Of a DNA stretch of 64,000 nucleotides, positions 18,458 through 26,411 are shown piece by piece. The notes below the pieces were generated by a model. It was not told the origin of the DNA, made no database searches, and saw only the letters and a program-made list of their open reading frames with translations. Position 1 is the stretch's first letter. Every line of letters starts with the position of its first letter. This stretch comes from an uncultured Bacteroidales bacterium (GTDB lineage: Bacteria > Bacteroidota > Bacteroidia > Bacteroidales > Bacteroidaceae), in assembly GCA_902781515.1 (NCBI GenBank), contig CACZJU010000007.1, positions 104,191-168,190 of the forward strand, given 5' to 3'. Position numbers and translations under genes: made by a program.

Positions 18458-19804
18458 TTATAAATTTATCTCTTCTCCGCTGTAGAACTTCAGCAGTTGC
18501 ATGTTGAGCAGAGTGGTATATTTGCTTTGCAGCTCATCCTGCTTGGCATTCAGCAGATTGTCGTGCTCCTGACGCAGTTCTGCTATGTTCTTCAGTCCGT
18601 TGTTGAACTGAGCATTCAGCAGTTCGTATGTCGTTTCTGCACTCTGCAATTTTGCTCTTGCTGCAAGGAATCGCTGTTGATTGCTGTTGGCATTCAGCCA
18701 GTAGTTCTCAATGGTGCTTGCCAGCGTGTTCTTTTTATCCTGAAGGTCGAGCTGACTGTTTATCTTCTGCAGTTTTGCCTTCTCCACAGCAGTCTTGTTA
18801 CGACGGTTGTCGAAGATGGGTACGCTCAGATTCAAGGCGGCACTCAGGTTCACATTTGTCTTCATCTGCTGTCCCACGCTCTTGTTGCTGGCACTATAAT
18901 GACTGTCGCCTGCACTTGCACTGAGACCGATGGTGGGGTAATATCCTCGGCGTGCAATGTCGAGATTCATGTCTGCGGCATCGATACCCAGTTCTGCACT
19001 ACGAATCTCTGGGCGTGTTGCCACTGCCTCTTTGTAGATGCTTTGTGCTGAGGGTATGGGAGCAAGCACTTGCTCGTCGGTAGGAACTGTGCCCGTAACG
19101 TCAAAAGGAGTATTGAGAGGCAACTCAAGCAGGCTCTTCAACTGACGCTTGTAATTCAGTACCTGTGTCTCGCTGTTCACGATATTGTACTGTGTAGCAC
19201 GCCATTGAGCTTCCAGTTGGGAGAGATCGGCTTTCGAAATCTGTCCATGCTTCATCATCTGCTGTCCGCGCTCGTATTGGCTCTTGGCAGTCTGTTCCAG
19301 TTGCTCGTTCACCTTCTTAGCCTCTGTGCTATAGAGAATCTGCACATACAGTTGTGCTATCTGTTCCTGAATGGTCAGTTCGCTCTGTTGTGTCGAAAGC
19401 GAAGTTATCTGGTTTTGCAACTCCTGTGCCTTGATGTTCTTGTAGTTGATGCCACCATTCCATATTGTCCAGTTGGCAGTCAGTCCGTAAGAACCCTGTT
19501 CGGTCACCTTCTTCGAGGTGTTCGTCACCTGTCCGTTCTGCACAATGGCAGTGTTCTCTTCAAAGGGACGATAACTTAAACCTTGAGAAGTGGAGAAACT
19601 GAGGCTGGGGAACAGCGCACCTCGGTCTTGCCAGAGAGCCAGTTTTCCCTCATCCTCGCTGACGCGGCTCTTCTGTATCTGTATGTTGTTTTGTCGGGCG
19701 TGTTCGATGCAACGTGCCAGTGTCCATTGTTCTTGTGCTGCAACCTTTACTGAGAGCATAGTCAGAAGAACGAGGACGACATTGCGTAGTTTTATCTCAA
19801 ACAT
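18458..19804 (-). CDS. TolC-family outer-membrane efflux protein
   Basis: A 448-residue outer-membrane factor with signal peptide (residues 1-23) and the internally duplicated TolC helical repeat; WTLARCIEHARQNNIQIQKS opens the mature protein. It is the first gene of the exporter set and the likely partner of the MacA-like adaptor. A minus-strand TACCTTTG at 19836-19843 gives a leader of about 27 nt. Confidence 0.9.
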   Translation of the reverse strand: MFEIKLRNVVLVLLTMLSVKVAAQEQWTLARCIEHARQNNIQIQKSRVSEDEGKLALWQDRGALFPSLSFSTSQGLSYRPFEENTAIVQNGQVTNTSKKVTEQGSYGLTANWTIWNGGINYKNIKAQELQNQITSLSTQQSELTIQEQIAQLYVQILYSTEAKKVNEQLEQTAKSQYERGQQMMKHGQISKADLSQLEAQWRATQYNIVNSETQVLNYKRQLKSLLELPLNTPFDVTGTVPTDEQVLAPIPSAQSIYKEAVATRPEIRSAELGIDAADMNLDIARRGYYPTIGLSASAGDSHYSASNKSVGQQMKTNVNLSAALNLSVPIFDNRRNKTAVEKAKLQKINSQLDLQDKKNTLASTIENYWLNANSNQQRFLAARAKLQSAETTYELLNAQFNNGLKNIAELRQEHDNLLNAKQDELQSKYTTLLNMQLLKFYSGEEINL

Positions 19805-19835
19805 ATTCTCTTTATACCTTATTTATAATGCGGCC

Positions 19836-19843
19836 CAAAGGTA
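19836..19843 (-). promoter_or_regulatory. -7 promoter element of the TolC-MacAB operon
   Basis: TACCTTTG on the minus strand, about 32 bp before the first gene. It may drive the long run of minus-strand genes down to 7669. Confidence 0.5.
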
Positions 19844-19907
19844 CTGCTTTTCGGCGAGATGACCAAAAAATAGCCTTTCTTTTAACAATGGTTAAGGATA
19901 AAAACAC

Positions 19908-19915
19908 TATCTTTG
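19908..19915 (+). promoter_or_regulatory. -7 promoter element of ribE
   Basis: TATCTTTG on the plus strand. The predicted leader of about 75 nt is mostly TCGTAAT-type tandem repeats; no FMN riboswitch is recognisable. Confidence 0.5.
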
Positions 19916-19925
19916 CACCCATAAA

Positions 19926-19992
19926 TCATAATTCGTACTTTGTAACTCGTAATTCGTAATTAGTAATTAGTATTTCATAATTCGTAATTTAT
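19926..19992. repeat. TCGTAAT-type heptamer repeats in the ribE leader
   Basis: About eight imperfect copies of TCGTAAT/TAGTAAT words fill the leader. The same word family recurs at 21304-21330 before aspS. Confidence 0.6.
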
Positions 19993-19995
19993 ATC

Positions 19996-20598
19996 ATGTT
20001 TTCAGGAATCGTAGAAGAGACTGCCCGTGTTGTAGGCATAGAGAAGGAATTGGACAACCTGCATTTCACACTCACTTGCTCGTTTGTCAATGAACTGAAG
20101 ATAGACCAAAGCGTGTCGCACAATGGCGTCTGCCTCACAGTGGTGCGCCTGACCGACGACACTTACACCGTTACTGCCATGCGTGAAACCCTCGAACGCA
20201 GTAATCTGGGACTTCTCAAGGTGGGCGACGAGGTAAATGTGGAGCGCTCGATGATGATGAACGGCCGTCTCGACGGACATATCGTTCAGGGACATGTTGA
20301 CCAGACTGCCCGTTGCATCAGTGTTGAAGACCAGCAGGGCAGCTATGTGTTCCGTTTCCGCTACGAAGCAGATAAGGAAATGGCTCGTCGCGGTTATGTG
20401 ACTGTGGACAAAGGCAGCGTCACTGTGAATGGTGTCAGCCTGACTGTTTGCCGTCCCGATGACGACAGTTTCGAGGTGTGCATCATTCCCTACACCTACG
20501 ACAACACCAACTTCCACAATATCAAGGAAGGCACGGTCGTGAACCTTGAGTTCGACATCATTGGCAAGTACCTCAGCCGCATGATGCAGTTTGTCTGA
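19996..20598 (+). CDS. ribE: Riboflavin synthase, alpha chain
   Basis: Dismutates two 6,7-dimethyl-8-ribityllumazines to riboflavin. The 200 residues contain two lumazine-binding repeats: MFSGIVEETARV with NGVCLTVV in the first half, and GHIVQGHVDQTARC with VNGVSLTVC in the second. No other rib genes are adjacent. The start is the ATG directly before FSGIVEE, which is the invariant N-terminus. Confidence 0.96.
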   Translation: MFSGIVEETARVVGIEKELDNLHFTLTCSFVNELKIDQSVSHNGVCLTVVRLTDDTYTVTAMRETLERSNLGLLKVGDEVNVERSMMMNGRLDGHIVQGHVDQTARCISVEDQQGSYVFRFRYEADKEMARRGYVTVDKGSVTVNGVSLTVCRPDDDSFEVCIIPYTYDNTNFHNIKEGTVVNLEFDIIGKYLSRMMQFV

Positions 20599-20639
20599 TG
20601 AGTTATCATTCTTAACTCTTAATTCTTAACTCTTAATTA

Positions 20640-21284
20640 ATGATACATAGTATCATCTTCGATCTCGACGGAACGCTGACAGATACCCTCCGCGACCTCT
20701 GTGACAGCACCAACTTTGCCCTGCGTCAAATGGGGTGGGCGGAACGCTCGCTTGCCGAGGTTCGGCGCTTTGTTGGCAATGGTGTTCGACGACTTATAAA
20801 ACGCGCTGTTCCCCAAGATGTTAGTAATGACGACTTTGAGCAATGCTTTAAGATTTTTCAAGCGCATTATCTCGAACATTGTCAGGACCAGACATGCCTC
20901 TACGAAGGTGTGGCAGAGATGCTTCGCGAGGTGCACGAGGCTGGGTACAAGACAGCTATCGTGAGCAACAAACTTCAGGCTGGAGTAGATGAGCTTTACG
21001 AGACCTATTTTCGTGGCGTGGTGGATGTTGCAATAGGGGAGCGTGAAGGCATACGTCGTAAACCGGCGCCGGATATGGTGGAACTGGCTTTGAAAGAACT
21101 CAATGCCGACAAGTGTGAGACAGTGTATGTGGGTGATAGTGAGGTAGATGTGCAGACGGCACGCAACTCTGGTTTGCCCTGCATCAGTGTGCTTTGGGGC
21201 TTTCGCGACAGACAGGAACTGGAGGAGGCTGGTGCAACAACATTTATCAAACATCCCAGCGAACTCTTGGAAATACTAAAATAA
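20640..21284 (+). CDS. HAD-family phosphatase, phosphoglycolate phosphatase-like
   Basis: A 214-residue HAD hydrolase. Motif I FDLDGTLTDT (residues 7-16), motif II VSNK, Lys in RRKPAPDM and motif III VYVGDSEVDVQTA are all present, with a helical cap between about 20 and 85. It resembles Gph, which removes 2-phosphoglycolate, but the HAD family is broad and the substrate is not certain. It follows ribE by 41 bp; the spacer holds TTAACTC/TTAATTC heptamer repeats. Confidence 0.85.
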   Translation: MIHSIIFDLDGTLTDTLRDLCDSTNFALRQMGWAERSLAEVRRFVGNGVRRLIKRAVPQDVSNDDFEQCFKIFQAHYLEHCQDQTCLYEGVAEMLREVHEAGYKTAIVSNKLQAGVDELYETYFRGVVDVAIGEREGIRRKPAPDMVELALKELNADKCETVYVGDSEVDVQTARNSGLPCISVLWGFRDRQELEEAGATTFIKHPSELLEILK

Positions 21285-21289
21285 ATCTC

Positions 21290-21297
21290 TATCTTTG
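21290..21297 (+). promoter_or_regulatory. -7 promoter element of aspS
   Basis: TATCTTTG just after the phosphatase stop codon; predicted leader of about 37 nt, largely TCGTAAT repeats. Confidence 0.55.
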
Positions 21298-21338
21298 CAC
21301 CTCGTATTTCGTAACTCGTAATTCGTAATTATAATAAA

Positions 21339-23099
21339 ATGTATAGAACAAAGACCTGTGGCGAGCTTCGTCTTGCCAATGTTGGAGAGAGCGTAACCCT
21401 GAGCGGATGGGTTCAGCGCACTCGTAAGATGGGAGGAATGACGTTTGTTGACCTGCGCGACCGTTATGGCATCACTCAGTTGGTGTTCGACGAGCAGACC
21501 GATGCAGACCAGTGCGAACGTGCCAACAAGCTTGGACGCGAATGGGTGATTCAGATTATCGGTGAGGTTAGCGAGCGCCAGTCGAAGAACAAGAACCTGC
21601 CTACGGGCGACATAGAGATAATCGTGCGCCAGTTGAACGTCCTGAACGAGAGCATCACACCTCCGTTCACCATCGAGGAACAAAGCGACGGTGGCGACGA
21701 CCTGCGTATGAAGTATCGCTATCTCGACCTTCGCCGTCCAAATGTGCGCAAGAACTTGGAGCTGCGTCATAAGTTTGCTTTCGAAGTGCGCCGCTATCTC
21801 GACGAGCAGGGCTTCATGGAGATAGAGACTCCCGTCCTTGTGAACTCCACTCCAGAGGGTGCTCGCGACTTCGTGGTGCCTTCACGCATGAATCCAGGTC
21901 AGTTCTACGCTCTGCCTCAGAGCCCGCAGACACTGAAGCAGCTGCTCATGGTGGCTGGTATGGACCGCTACTTCCAGATTGTGAAGTGCTTCCGCGACGA
22001 AGACCTTCGTGCCGACCGTCAGCCCGAGTTTACCCAGATTGACTGCGAAATGTCGTTCGTCGAACAGGAGGACATCCTGCAAATGTTCGAGGGTATGAGC
22101 CGTCACCTCTTCAAGTCCATCCTCAATATCGACATACCCACACTGCCTCGCATGTCGTGGGCAGACGCCATGAAGTACTATGGCAGCGACAAGCCCGATA
22201 CACGTTTCGACATGAAGTTTGTGGAACTGATGGACGTGCTGAAGGGTACTGGCGAGTTTGGTGTCTTCAACGAAGCAGAATACATCGGTGGCATTTGTTG
22301 CGAGGGACAGGCTGTTTATACACGCAAGCAGCTCGACCAACTTACTGACTTCGTTCGCCGTCCGCAGATTGGTGCCAAGGGACTCGTGTATGCAAGAGTA
22401 GGAGAGGACGGTGTGCTCAAGTCCAGCGTCGATAAGTTCTACTCGCCCGAAGTTCTTGAGAACCTGAAGAATGCAATGAATGCCAAGCCCGGCGACCTCA
22501 TCCTCATCATCTCAGGTCCGGATACACTGAAGGCTCGCAAGCAACTGTGCGAACTCCGTCTGGAGATGGGTAGCCGCATGGGGCTGCGTCCAAAGGACAA
22601 GTTCTCTTGCCTGTGGGTTATCGACTTCCCAATGTACGAATGGAGCGACGAGGAACAGCGCCTGATGGCAATGCATCACCCCTTCACTTCTCCCAAGCCC
22701 GAGGATATTCCCTTGCTCGATACTGACCCAGCCAGCGTTCGTGCCAATGCCTACGATATGGTCATCAACGGCGTAGAAGTGGGCGGCGGTAGCATCCGTA
22801 TCCACGATGCCAAGCTGCAGCAGAAGATATTCGAGATTCTGGGCTTCACGCCCGAACAGGCACAGCAGAAGTTCGGCTTCCTTATGAATGCCTTCAAGTA
22901 CGGAGCACCACCTCACGGAGGACTGGCATACGGTCTCGACCGCTTCGTAAGCCTCTTCGCCCAGCTCGACAGCATCCGCGACTGCATCGCCTTCCCCAAG
23001 AACAACAGCGGTCGCGACGTCATGCTCGATGCCCCCGGCTTCATCGACCAGAGCCAGCTCGACGAACTCTCCCTTGCCGTTAATCTTCCACAGGATTAG
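21339..23099 (+). CDS. aspS: Aspartyl-tRNA synthetase
   Basis: Class IIb synthetase, 586 residues, that charges tRNA-Asp. The N-terminal OB-fold anticodon-binding domain ([23 protein letters not shown]) is followed by motif 1 ([17 protein letters not shown]), motif 2 (RCFRDED-like [20 protein letters not shown]), a bacterial GAD insertion and motif 3 ([14 protein letters not shown]). The length and insertion are those of the bacterial type. It is followed by a hairpin terminator at 23134. Confidence 0.97.
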   Translation: MYRTKTCGELRLANVGESVTLSGWVQRTRKMGGMTFVDLRDRYGITQLVFDEQTDADQCERANKLGREWVIQIIGEVSERQSKNKNLPTGDIEIIVRQLNVLNESITPPFTIEEQSDGGDDLRMKYRYLDLRRPNVRKNLELRHKFAFEVRRYLDEQGFMEIETPVLVNSTPEGARDFVVPSRMNPGQFYALPQSPQTLKQLLMVAGMDRYFQIVKCFRDEDLRADRQPEFTQIDCEMSFVEQEDILQMFEGMSRHLFKSILNIDIPTLPRMSWADAMKYYGSDKPDTRFDMKFVELMDVLKGTGEFGVFNEAEYIGGICCEGQAVYTRKQLDQLTDFVRRPQIGAKGLVYARVGEDGVLKSSVDKFYSPEVLENLKNAMNAKPGDLILIISGPDTLKARKQLCELRLEMGSRMGLRPKDKFSCLWVIDFPMYEWSDEEQRLMAMHHPFTSPKPEDIPLLDTDPASVRANAYDMVINGVEVGGGSIRIHDAKLQQKIFEILGFTPEQAQQKFGFLMNAFKYGAPPHGGLAYGLDRFVSLFAQLDSIRDCIAFPKNNSGRDVMLDAPGFIDQSQLDELSLAVNLPQD

Positions 23100-23133
23100 A
23101 TTAGGGATTAGAGATATAATCTGAAATAAAAAG

Positions 23134-23162
23134 CACCCAGAGCGCAAGCCTGGGTGTTTGTG
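23134..23162 (+). terminator. Terminator after aspS
   Basis: CACCCAG pairs with CTGGGTG, extended by GC/GC around a GCAA loop, then TTTGTGTTT. It closely resembles the terminator at 24759 on the far side of the next gene. Confidence 0.75.
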
Positions 23163-23240
23163 TTTATAACAACTGGTGGCATTGTGTAGGCGTAAATCGA
23201 AAATATTTGCTCGTTTATTTGTGCGGTACAATCTATTTCG

Positions 23241-23248
23241 TATATTTG
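23241..23248 (+). promoter_or_regulatory. -7 promoter element of the Cys-rich lipoprotein gene
   Basis: TATATTTG with a leader of about 40 nt before the ATG at 23292. Confidence 0.5.
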
Positions 23249-23291
23249 CAACGTGTTATGATATAAATCATTAATAAATAGTATCTTAATC

Positions 23292-24737
23292 ATGAAAATA
23301 AAGAGTTTCCTGACTGTCCTCGCACTGAGCTTGCTGACATTGTCCGTCCTCACTTCCTGTGGTGACGACGACCCTGTGCCAGCCGTTACTACAGACGACA
23401 ACCACGACCATGACGACGACACACCACAGGCCGTAAAGTTAGAAGTGCTGAGAACGTGCGACTCGTGCCACGGGAGCAAGGAGTGTGTGAAGTGCGGCGG
23501 CTCGGGATACGGGTGCGATGTATGTAATAACACGGGCAAGTATTGTGCCGAGTGCAACAGTACTGGTCGACACAAGGAGTGCAACGGGACGGGCAACTGC
23601 AAGGAGTGTAGCGGTGACGGGTGGCAGAATTGTCTGCATTGCAAATATGGCGAATGCACCATCTGTGGTGGAACTGGGCGCTCGTCTGGCGGCAATACTT
23701 GTTGGACATGCAAGGGAACGAAGATATGCACGTGGTGCAACGGAACTCGCAAGTCGGGTAATCGTTGCTGGTACTGTGATGCGACGGGCGACTGTCCTGG
23801 ATGCGACAACGGAAAATGCCGGAAATGCGGCGGAACAGCCAAATGCTGGAAGTGCGGCGGCGATGCCCATTGTGCGCAGTGCGGCGGCAAGGGCGAATGC
23901 TATTATTGCGACGGCAAAGGCAAGAGATTTCTTCCTACCATCCAATTTTGGGGCGAAGGCGGCGACATTCAGCTGTTCATTATCTGCTCGTCGCAATGGG
24001 AGATATCAGCCGACGTCGACTGGATATCATTCTCATCCACGTCGGGTTACGGGAATGCTACGGTAACCGCAACTGCGCTCACTAACCCCAAATTCGAAGT
24101 CCGCTCCGGCACTGTAACAATCACCAGTGGCGACGAGAAAATAGAACTCTGGCTCCTGCAGGGTGCTAACATAGATGTCATCGATGACAACGACGGTGAC
24201 GATGACGATGACAACGATGATAATGGAGACAACGACGGCGACGAAGAAGAAGGAACGACAGTAAGTCTGGACTTAAAGAAGATGTTGGATAAACCGTTCG
24301 GCACCGTTAATGTCGACCTCAGGACAGCATCGTATCAACAAGTAAAGAATGCGATAACGGGTTCAGGGTATAAAATTTTTGAGTCCTCAGAAAATGTATC
24401 CCTTTATGTAATGGCTCACGAAAATCCGTTGTTAAAGACATTCACGTATTTCGACATGCCATTTCTCAGCTTCAATTTTGACATAACATATCATGAAAGA
24501 ACTTATTCTTACGGATTCGAAATCGATAAATCCAAGAACCCTAACGGGTATGAAAGCTATCTAAACAAAGTCGTTCAGGACTTCAGTCAGCATCTCGGTA
24601 TAACGATGACCAAAGTAAATTCCCAATTCTCTTTGGACGGATATTACGGTTATGACGCGAATTCTACTTATTATAGTGTTTCTATATACGAATGGGATGA
24701 TTATTATTCATTAACCATCTGTATTTCCTATCGTTAA
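23292..24737 (+). CDS. Cysteine-rich lipoprotein with 15 CxxC motifs and a BACON-like domain
   Basis: A 481-residue lipoprotein (lipobox LTSC, lipidated Cys23). After a short Asp/His linker, residues 57-212 hold 15 CxxC pairs, mostly spaced as in the DnaJ zinc-finger CxxCxGxG motif (for example CDSCHGSK, CGGSGYGC, CTICGGTG, CYYCDGKG). Residues 213-290 resemble a BACON domain (ISADVDWISFSSTSG; VRSGTVTITSGD). An Asp/Asn/Glu-rich acidic linker (292-318) leads to an unrecognised C-terminal domain (325-481) rich in Tyr. The 3' part is more AT-rich than the Cys region, suggesting a composite origin. It probably sits on the outer membrane and could bind zinc or be disulphide-rich; neither is shown. 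Start: the ATG that opens a signal peptide. Confidence 0.85.
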   Translation: MKIKSFLTVLALSLLTLSVLTSCGDDDPVPAVTTDDNHDHDDDTPQAVKLEVLRTCDSCHGSKECVKCGGSGYGCDVCNNTGKYCAECNSTGRHKECNGTGNCKECSGDGWQNCLHCKYGECTICGGTGRSSGGNTCWTCKGTKICTWCNGTRKSGNRCWYCDATGDCPGCDNGKCRKCGGTAKCWKCGGDAHCAQCGGKGECYYCDGKGKRFLPTIQFWGEGGDIQLFIICSSQWEISADVDWISFSSTSGYGNATVTATALTNPKFEVRSGTVTITSGDEKIELWLLQGANIDVIDDNDGDDDDDNDDNGDNDGDEEEGTTVSLDLKKMLDKPFGTVNVDLRTASYQQVKNAITGSGYKIFESSENVSLYVMAHENPLLKTFTYFDMPFLSFNFDITYHERTYSYGFEIDKSKNPNGYESYLNKVVQDFSQHLGITMTKVNSQFSLDGYYGYDANSTYYSVSIYEWDDYYSLTICISYR

Positions 24738-24758
24738 CCCAATCCATTTATACAATAT

Positions 24759-24792
24759 AAACACCCAGGGCACAAGCCCTGGGTGTTTTGTG
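24759..24792 (+). terminator. Terminator after the Cys-rich lipoprotein gene
   Basis: A perfect stem of at least 11 bp (ACACCCAGGGC with GCCCTGGGTGT), loop ACAA, then TTTTGTGTTTG. Strongly similar in sequence to the aspS terminator. Confidence 0.88.
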
Positions 24793-24936
24793 TTTGTTAT
24801 ATATTAATTGTATGTTATAATTTGTTTAATGGCTTGCCTTAACTTTTTTTAGATGCTTTTTAATGATATTTTAGGTCAGTACTATTCTTTTAACCAACCT
24901 ATACTATCCCAATATTAGAAAAGCGCAGGTATTCAC
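24793..24936. other. AT-rich intergenic stretch without recognised feature
   Basis: Region after the terminator with T-rich runs and no credible ORF. A possible promoter for the adjacent structured element could lie here, but no perfect TAnnTTTG word is seen. Confidence 0.4.
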
Positions 24937-25056
24937 CATACGCCACTCTGGTTTAGGACAACCTCTTACAGACTATGGGAAACCCACGCTATGCAGGTCT
25001 CATTATCTGTAAGTATTGCTCGTTCATCATTGAGGTCCTAATTCGAGTGGCGAATG
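24937..25056. ncRNA. Candidate structured RNA between the lipoprotein gene and the MNT/HEPN pair
   Basis: Nested inverted repeats with no ORF: CGCCACTC (24941-24948) with GAGTGGCG (25045-25052), extended by CAT/ATG across an A-A mismatch; TAGGAC (24954-24959) with GTCCTA (25035-25040); CTTACAG (24965-24971) with CTGTAAG (25007-25013); and an inner hairpin TGGG-aaa-CCCA (24976-24986). All helices are compatible in one fold. It lies upstream of, not within, the transcript predicted from the promoter at 25131. The strand is undecided. No known RNA family is recognised; a 6S-like RNA or a folded small mobile element are alternatives. Confidence 0.5.
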
Positions 25057-25069
25057 AGCAAATAAAGTA

Positions 25070-25085
25070 TACTTCCACCGAAGTA
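25070..25085. other. Small perfect hairpin TACTTC-cacc-GAAGTA
   Basis: A 6-bp stem with 4-nt loop just downstream of the candidate RNA, followed within 10 bases by a second palindrome (CATAA-ag-TTATG). No T tract follows, so it is not an obvious terminator. Confidence 0.4.
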
Positions 25086-25130
25086 CTACATAAAGTTATG
25101 TATTATTATTGAAATATCAAAAAATATCAT

Positions 25131-25138
25131 TAATTTTG
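25131..25138 (+). promoter_or_regulatory. -7 promoter element of the MNT/HEPN operon
   Basis: TAATTTTG with a leader of about 56 nt to the ATG at 25199. Confidence 0.5.
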
Positions 25139-25198
25139 CAGCAAAACAAGTAAGTTCGTGACGGATTTTAAAGGGTAATCAGTAGTTAGAGAGCGTTT

Positions 25199-25522
25199 AT
25201 GACAGCATCTGAAAAGAAAATGATAAGCAAGTTCAGGGAGACTGCAAAACGTGTTGTTCCTGAAGGCGGACAGGTGTGGCTGTACGGGTCGCATGCCCGT
25301 GGCGAAGCTCATTCGGATTCGGATTGGGACCTGTTGATTCTTCTGAATAAATCCTCCATCACAACTCAGGACGAAGACGGCATTGCTTATCCATTCGTTA
25401 TGGAAGGATGGAAGAACGAGGAGGCCGTCAGTCCACAGCTCTATACCTACGATGAGTGGAACGGTCTGTCATTTACACCATATTATAAGAATGTGGAACA
25501 CGACAAGGTACTGATACAATGA
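25199..25522 (+). CDS. MNT-type minimal nucleotidyltransferase
   Basis: A 107-residue nucleotidyltransferase-fold protein. The catalytic motif is intact: GSHARG at 30-35, then SDWDL with Asp42 and Asp44. Such MNT proteins are encoded with HEPN proteins; in characterised pairs of the MntA/HepT type the MNT enzyme modifies and silences a HEPN ribonuclease. The stop overlaps the start of the HEPN gene by four bases (ATGA). Whether this pair is a toxin-antitoxin system or has another role cannot be told from sequence. Confidence 0.85.
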   Translation: MTASEKKMISKFRETAKRVVPEGGQVWLYGSHARGEAHSDSDWDLLILLNKSSITTQDEDGIAYPFVMEGWKNEEAVSPQLYTYDEWNGLSFTPYYKNVEHDKVLIQ

Positions 25523-25926
25523 GCCTGAAAGAAGAAGAAAGACAGACTTTGGTGAGGTTGTATCTGACCAAAAGTGACGAGACCCTGGATGACGCTCGTT
25601 TATGTTGCAGTCAGGGCCGTTGGAATGCTACAGCGAACCGACTTTATTACGCATTATTTCACGCCATCACCGCATTGTTTGTAAGCAACGGAATACCCGT
25701 TGCGTCTCACAATGGAATGAAAGTGAAGTTTGGAAAAGAGTATGTCCTGACGGGTTTAGCCACAGAAGAGGAGGGAAAGTTGTTGTCGCAAATGGAAACT
25801 ATGCGCGAACGTGCTGACTACGACGCCACCTTTATGGCTACAAAGGCCGTCATCGACGAACGCTTTGGTTCCGTAGAACGAATGATTCAGCACATAAAGC
25901 AACTAACAACAAGAAACATTGCGTAG
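25519..25926 (+). CDS. HEPN-domain protein, partner of the MNT gene
   Basis: A 135-residue all-helical HEPN protein. The conserved segment NRLYYALFHAITALF puts Arg41 and His48 six residues apart (R-x6-H), and RERADY (96-101) is typical of the PF05168-type HEPN family rather than the HepT type, whose RNase motif is R-x4-H-x-Y. RNase activity is therefore possible but not assured. A strong terminator follows. Confidence 0.85.
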   Translation: MSLKEEERQTLVRLYLTKSDETLDDARLCCSQGRWNATANRLYYALFHAITALFVSNGIPVASHNGMKVKFGKEYVLTGLATEEEGKLLSQMETMRERADYDATFMATKAVIDERFGSVERMIQHIKQLTTRNIA

Positions 25927-25949
25927 CATATATTTTGAATTAATGCAAA

Positions 25950-25977
25950 AGAGCGCCTGTGAGGGTGCTCTTTTTTT
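25950..25977 (+). terminator. Terminator after the MNT/HEPN operon
   Basis: AGAGCGCC pairs with GGTGCTCT (one G-T pair), six-base loop, then a run of seven T. Confidence 0.9.
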
Positions 25978-26008
25978 GTTGTATTCAGCGTTTTTCAATT
26001 TGTAGCAA

Positions 26009-26154
26009 TGTAGCAACGTAGCAACGTCGCATTAAGGTGTTTCCATATCTGCAGAAAGCTATATATATTTCCATAACTGCCTGATATAGAAAGATTCCCG
26101 TCCCGCGGTTTGCATATCGAAAGGTGCTTAATGCTACGTTGCGACGTTGCTACA
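26009..26154. repeat. 146-bp element with 28-bp terminal inverted repeats
   Basis: Left arm 26009-26036 and right arm 26127-26154 are inverted copies matching at 26 of 28 positions; each is built of GTAGCAAC-type 9-mers and ends in ATTAAG/CTTAAT. One extra 9-mer flanks the left arm. The 90-bp core has a direct repeat, TTTCCATATCTGC (26040) and TTTCCATAACTGC (26068). There is no ORF. It resembles a MITE or a paired REP-type element. Confidence 0.8.
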
Positions 26155-26196
26155 AAACCACGTTTTGCCCTCGCACCCTTGTGCACATAAGCTGCC

Positions 26197-26291
26197 CGTC
26201 TTACGGCAATAAGACGCCCGTCTTACGGCGATAAGGTCTAGACCTTATGCCCACAGGTTAACTTAACCTTTGCCCATAGGTTGCATAACCT
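26197..26291. repeat. Cluster of successive palindromes
   Basis: CGTCTTA-cggcaa-TAAGACG (26197-26216), CTTA-cggcga-TAAG (26222-26235), an 18-bp perfect palindrome ATAAGGTCTAGACCTTAT (26231-26248), AGGTTAA-c-TTAACCT (26255-26269) and AGGTT-gcat-AACCT (26278-26291). The intervals share CGGC/GCCC words, so the cluster looks like a series of related units and not random palindromes. Confidence 0.8.
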
Positions 26292-26317
26292 TTCGGCAGG
26301 AGCGATAGTAATGCAAA

Positions 26318-26347
26318 GAAAGAGGCGGCCTGATGGTCGTCTCTTTC
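26318..26347. terminator. Bidirectional-looking terminator downstream of glyA
   Basis: A 13-bp stem with two G-T pairs (26318-26330 with 26335-26347) and a TGAT loop. It lies 65 bp beyond the glyA stop. T runs on either side are short. Confidence 0.65.
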
Positions 26348-26411
26348 GTTCTTAAATGATAAATATTAAATAATAAATGATAAATAATATTTAGCGTGTG
26401 AGCCGTTTGCC

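Noticed and set aside
19916-19995. FMN riboswitch before ribE
   Set aside because: The leader is short AT-rich repeats and lacks the conserved RFN helices.
23439-23996. Long open frames antisense to the Cys-rich lipoprotein gene
   Set aside because: They arise from the repeated TGC/GGC codons on the other strand; no promoter, and the plus frame has a lipobox and domain structure.
24954-25040. Retron or group II intron RNA
   Set aside because: No reverse transcriptase gene is nearby and the fold lacks the expected domains.
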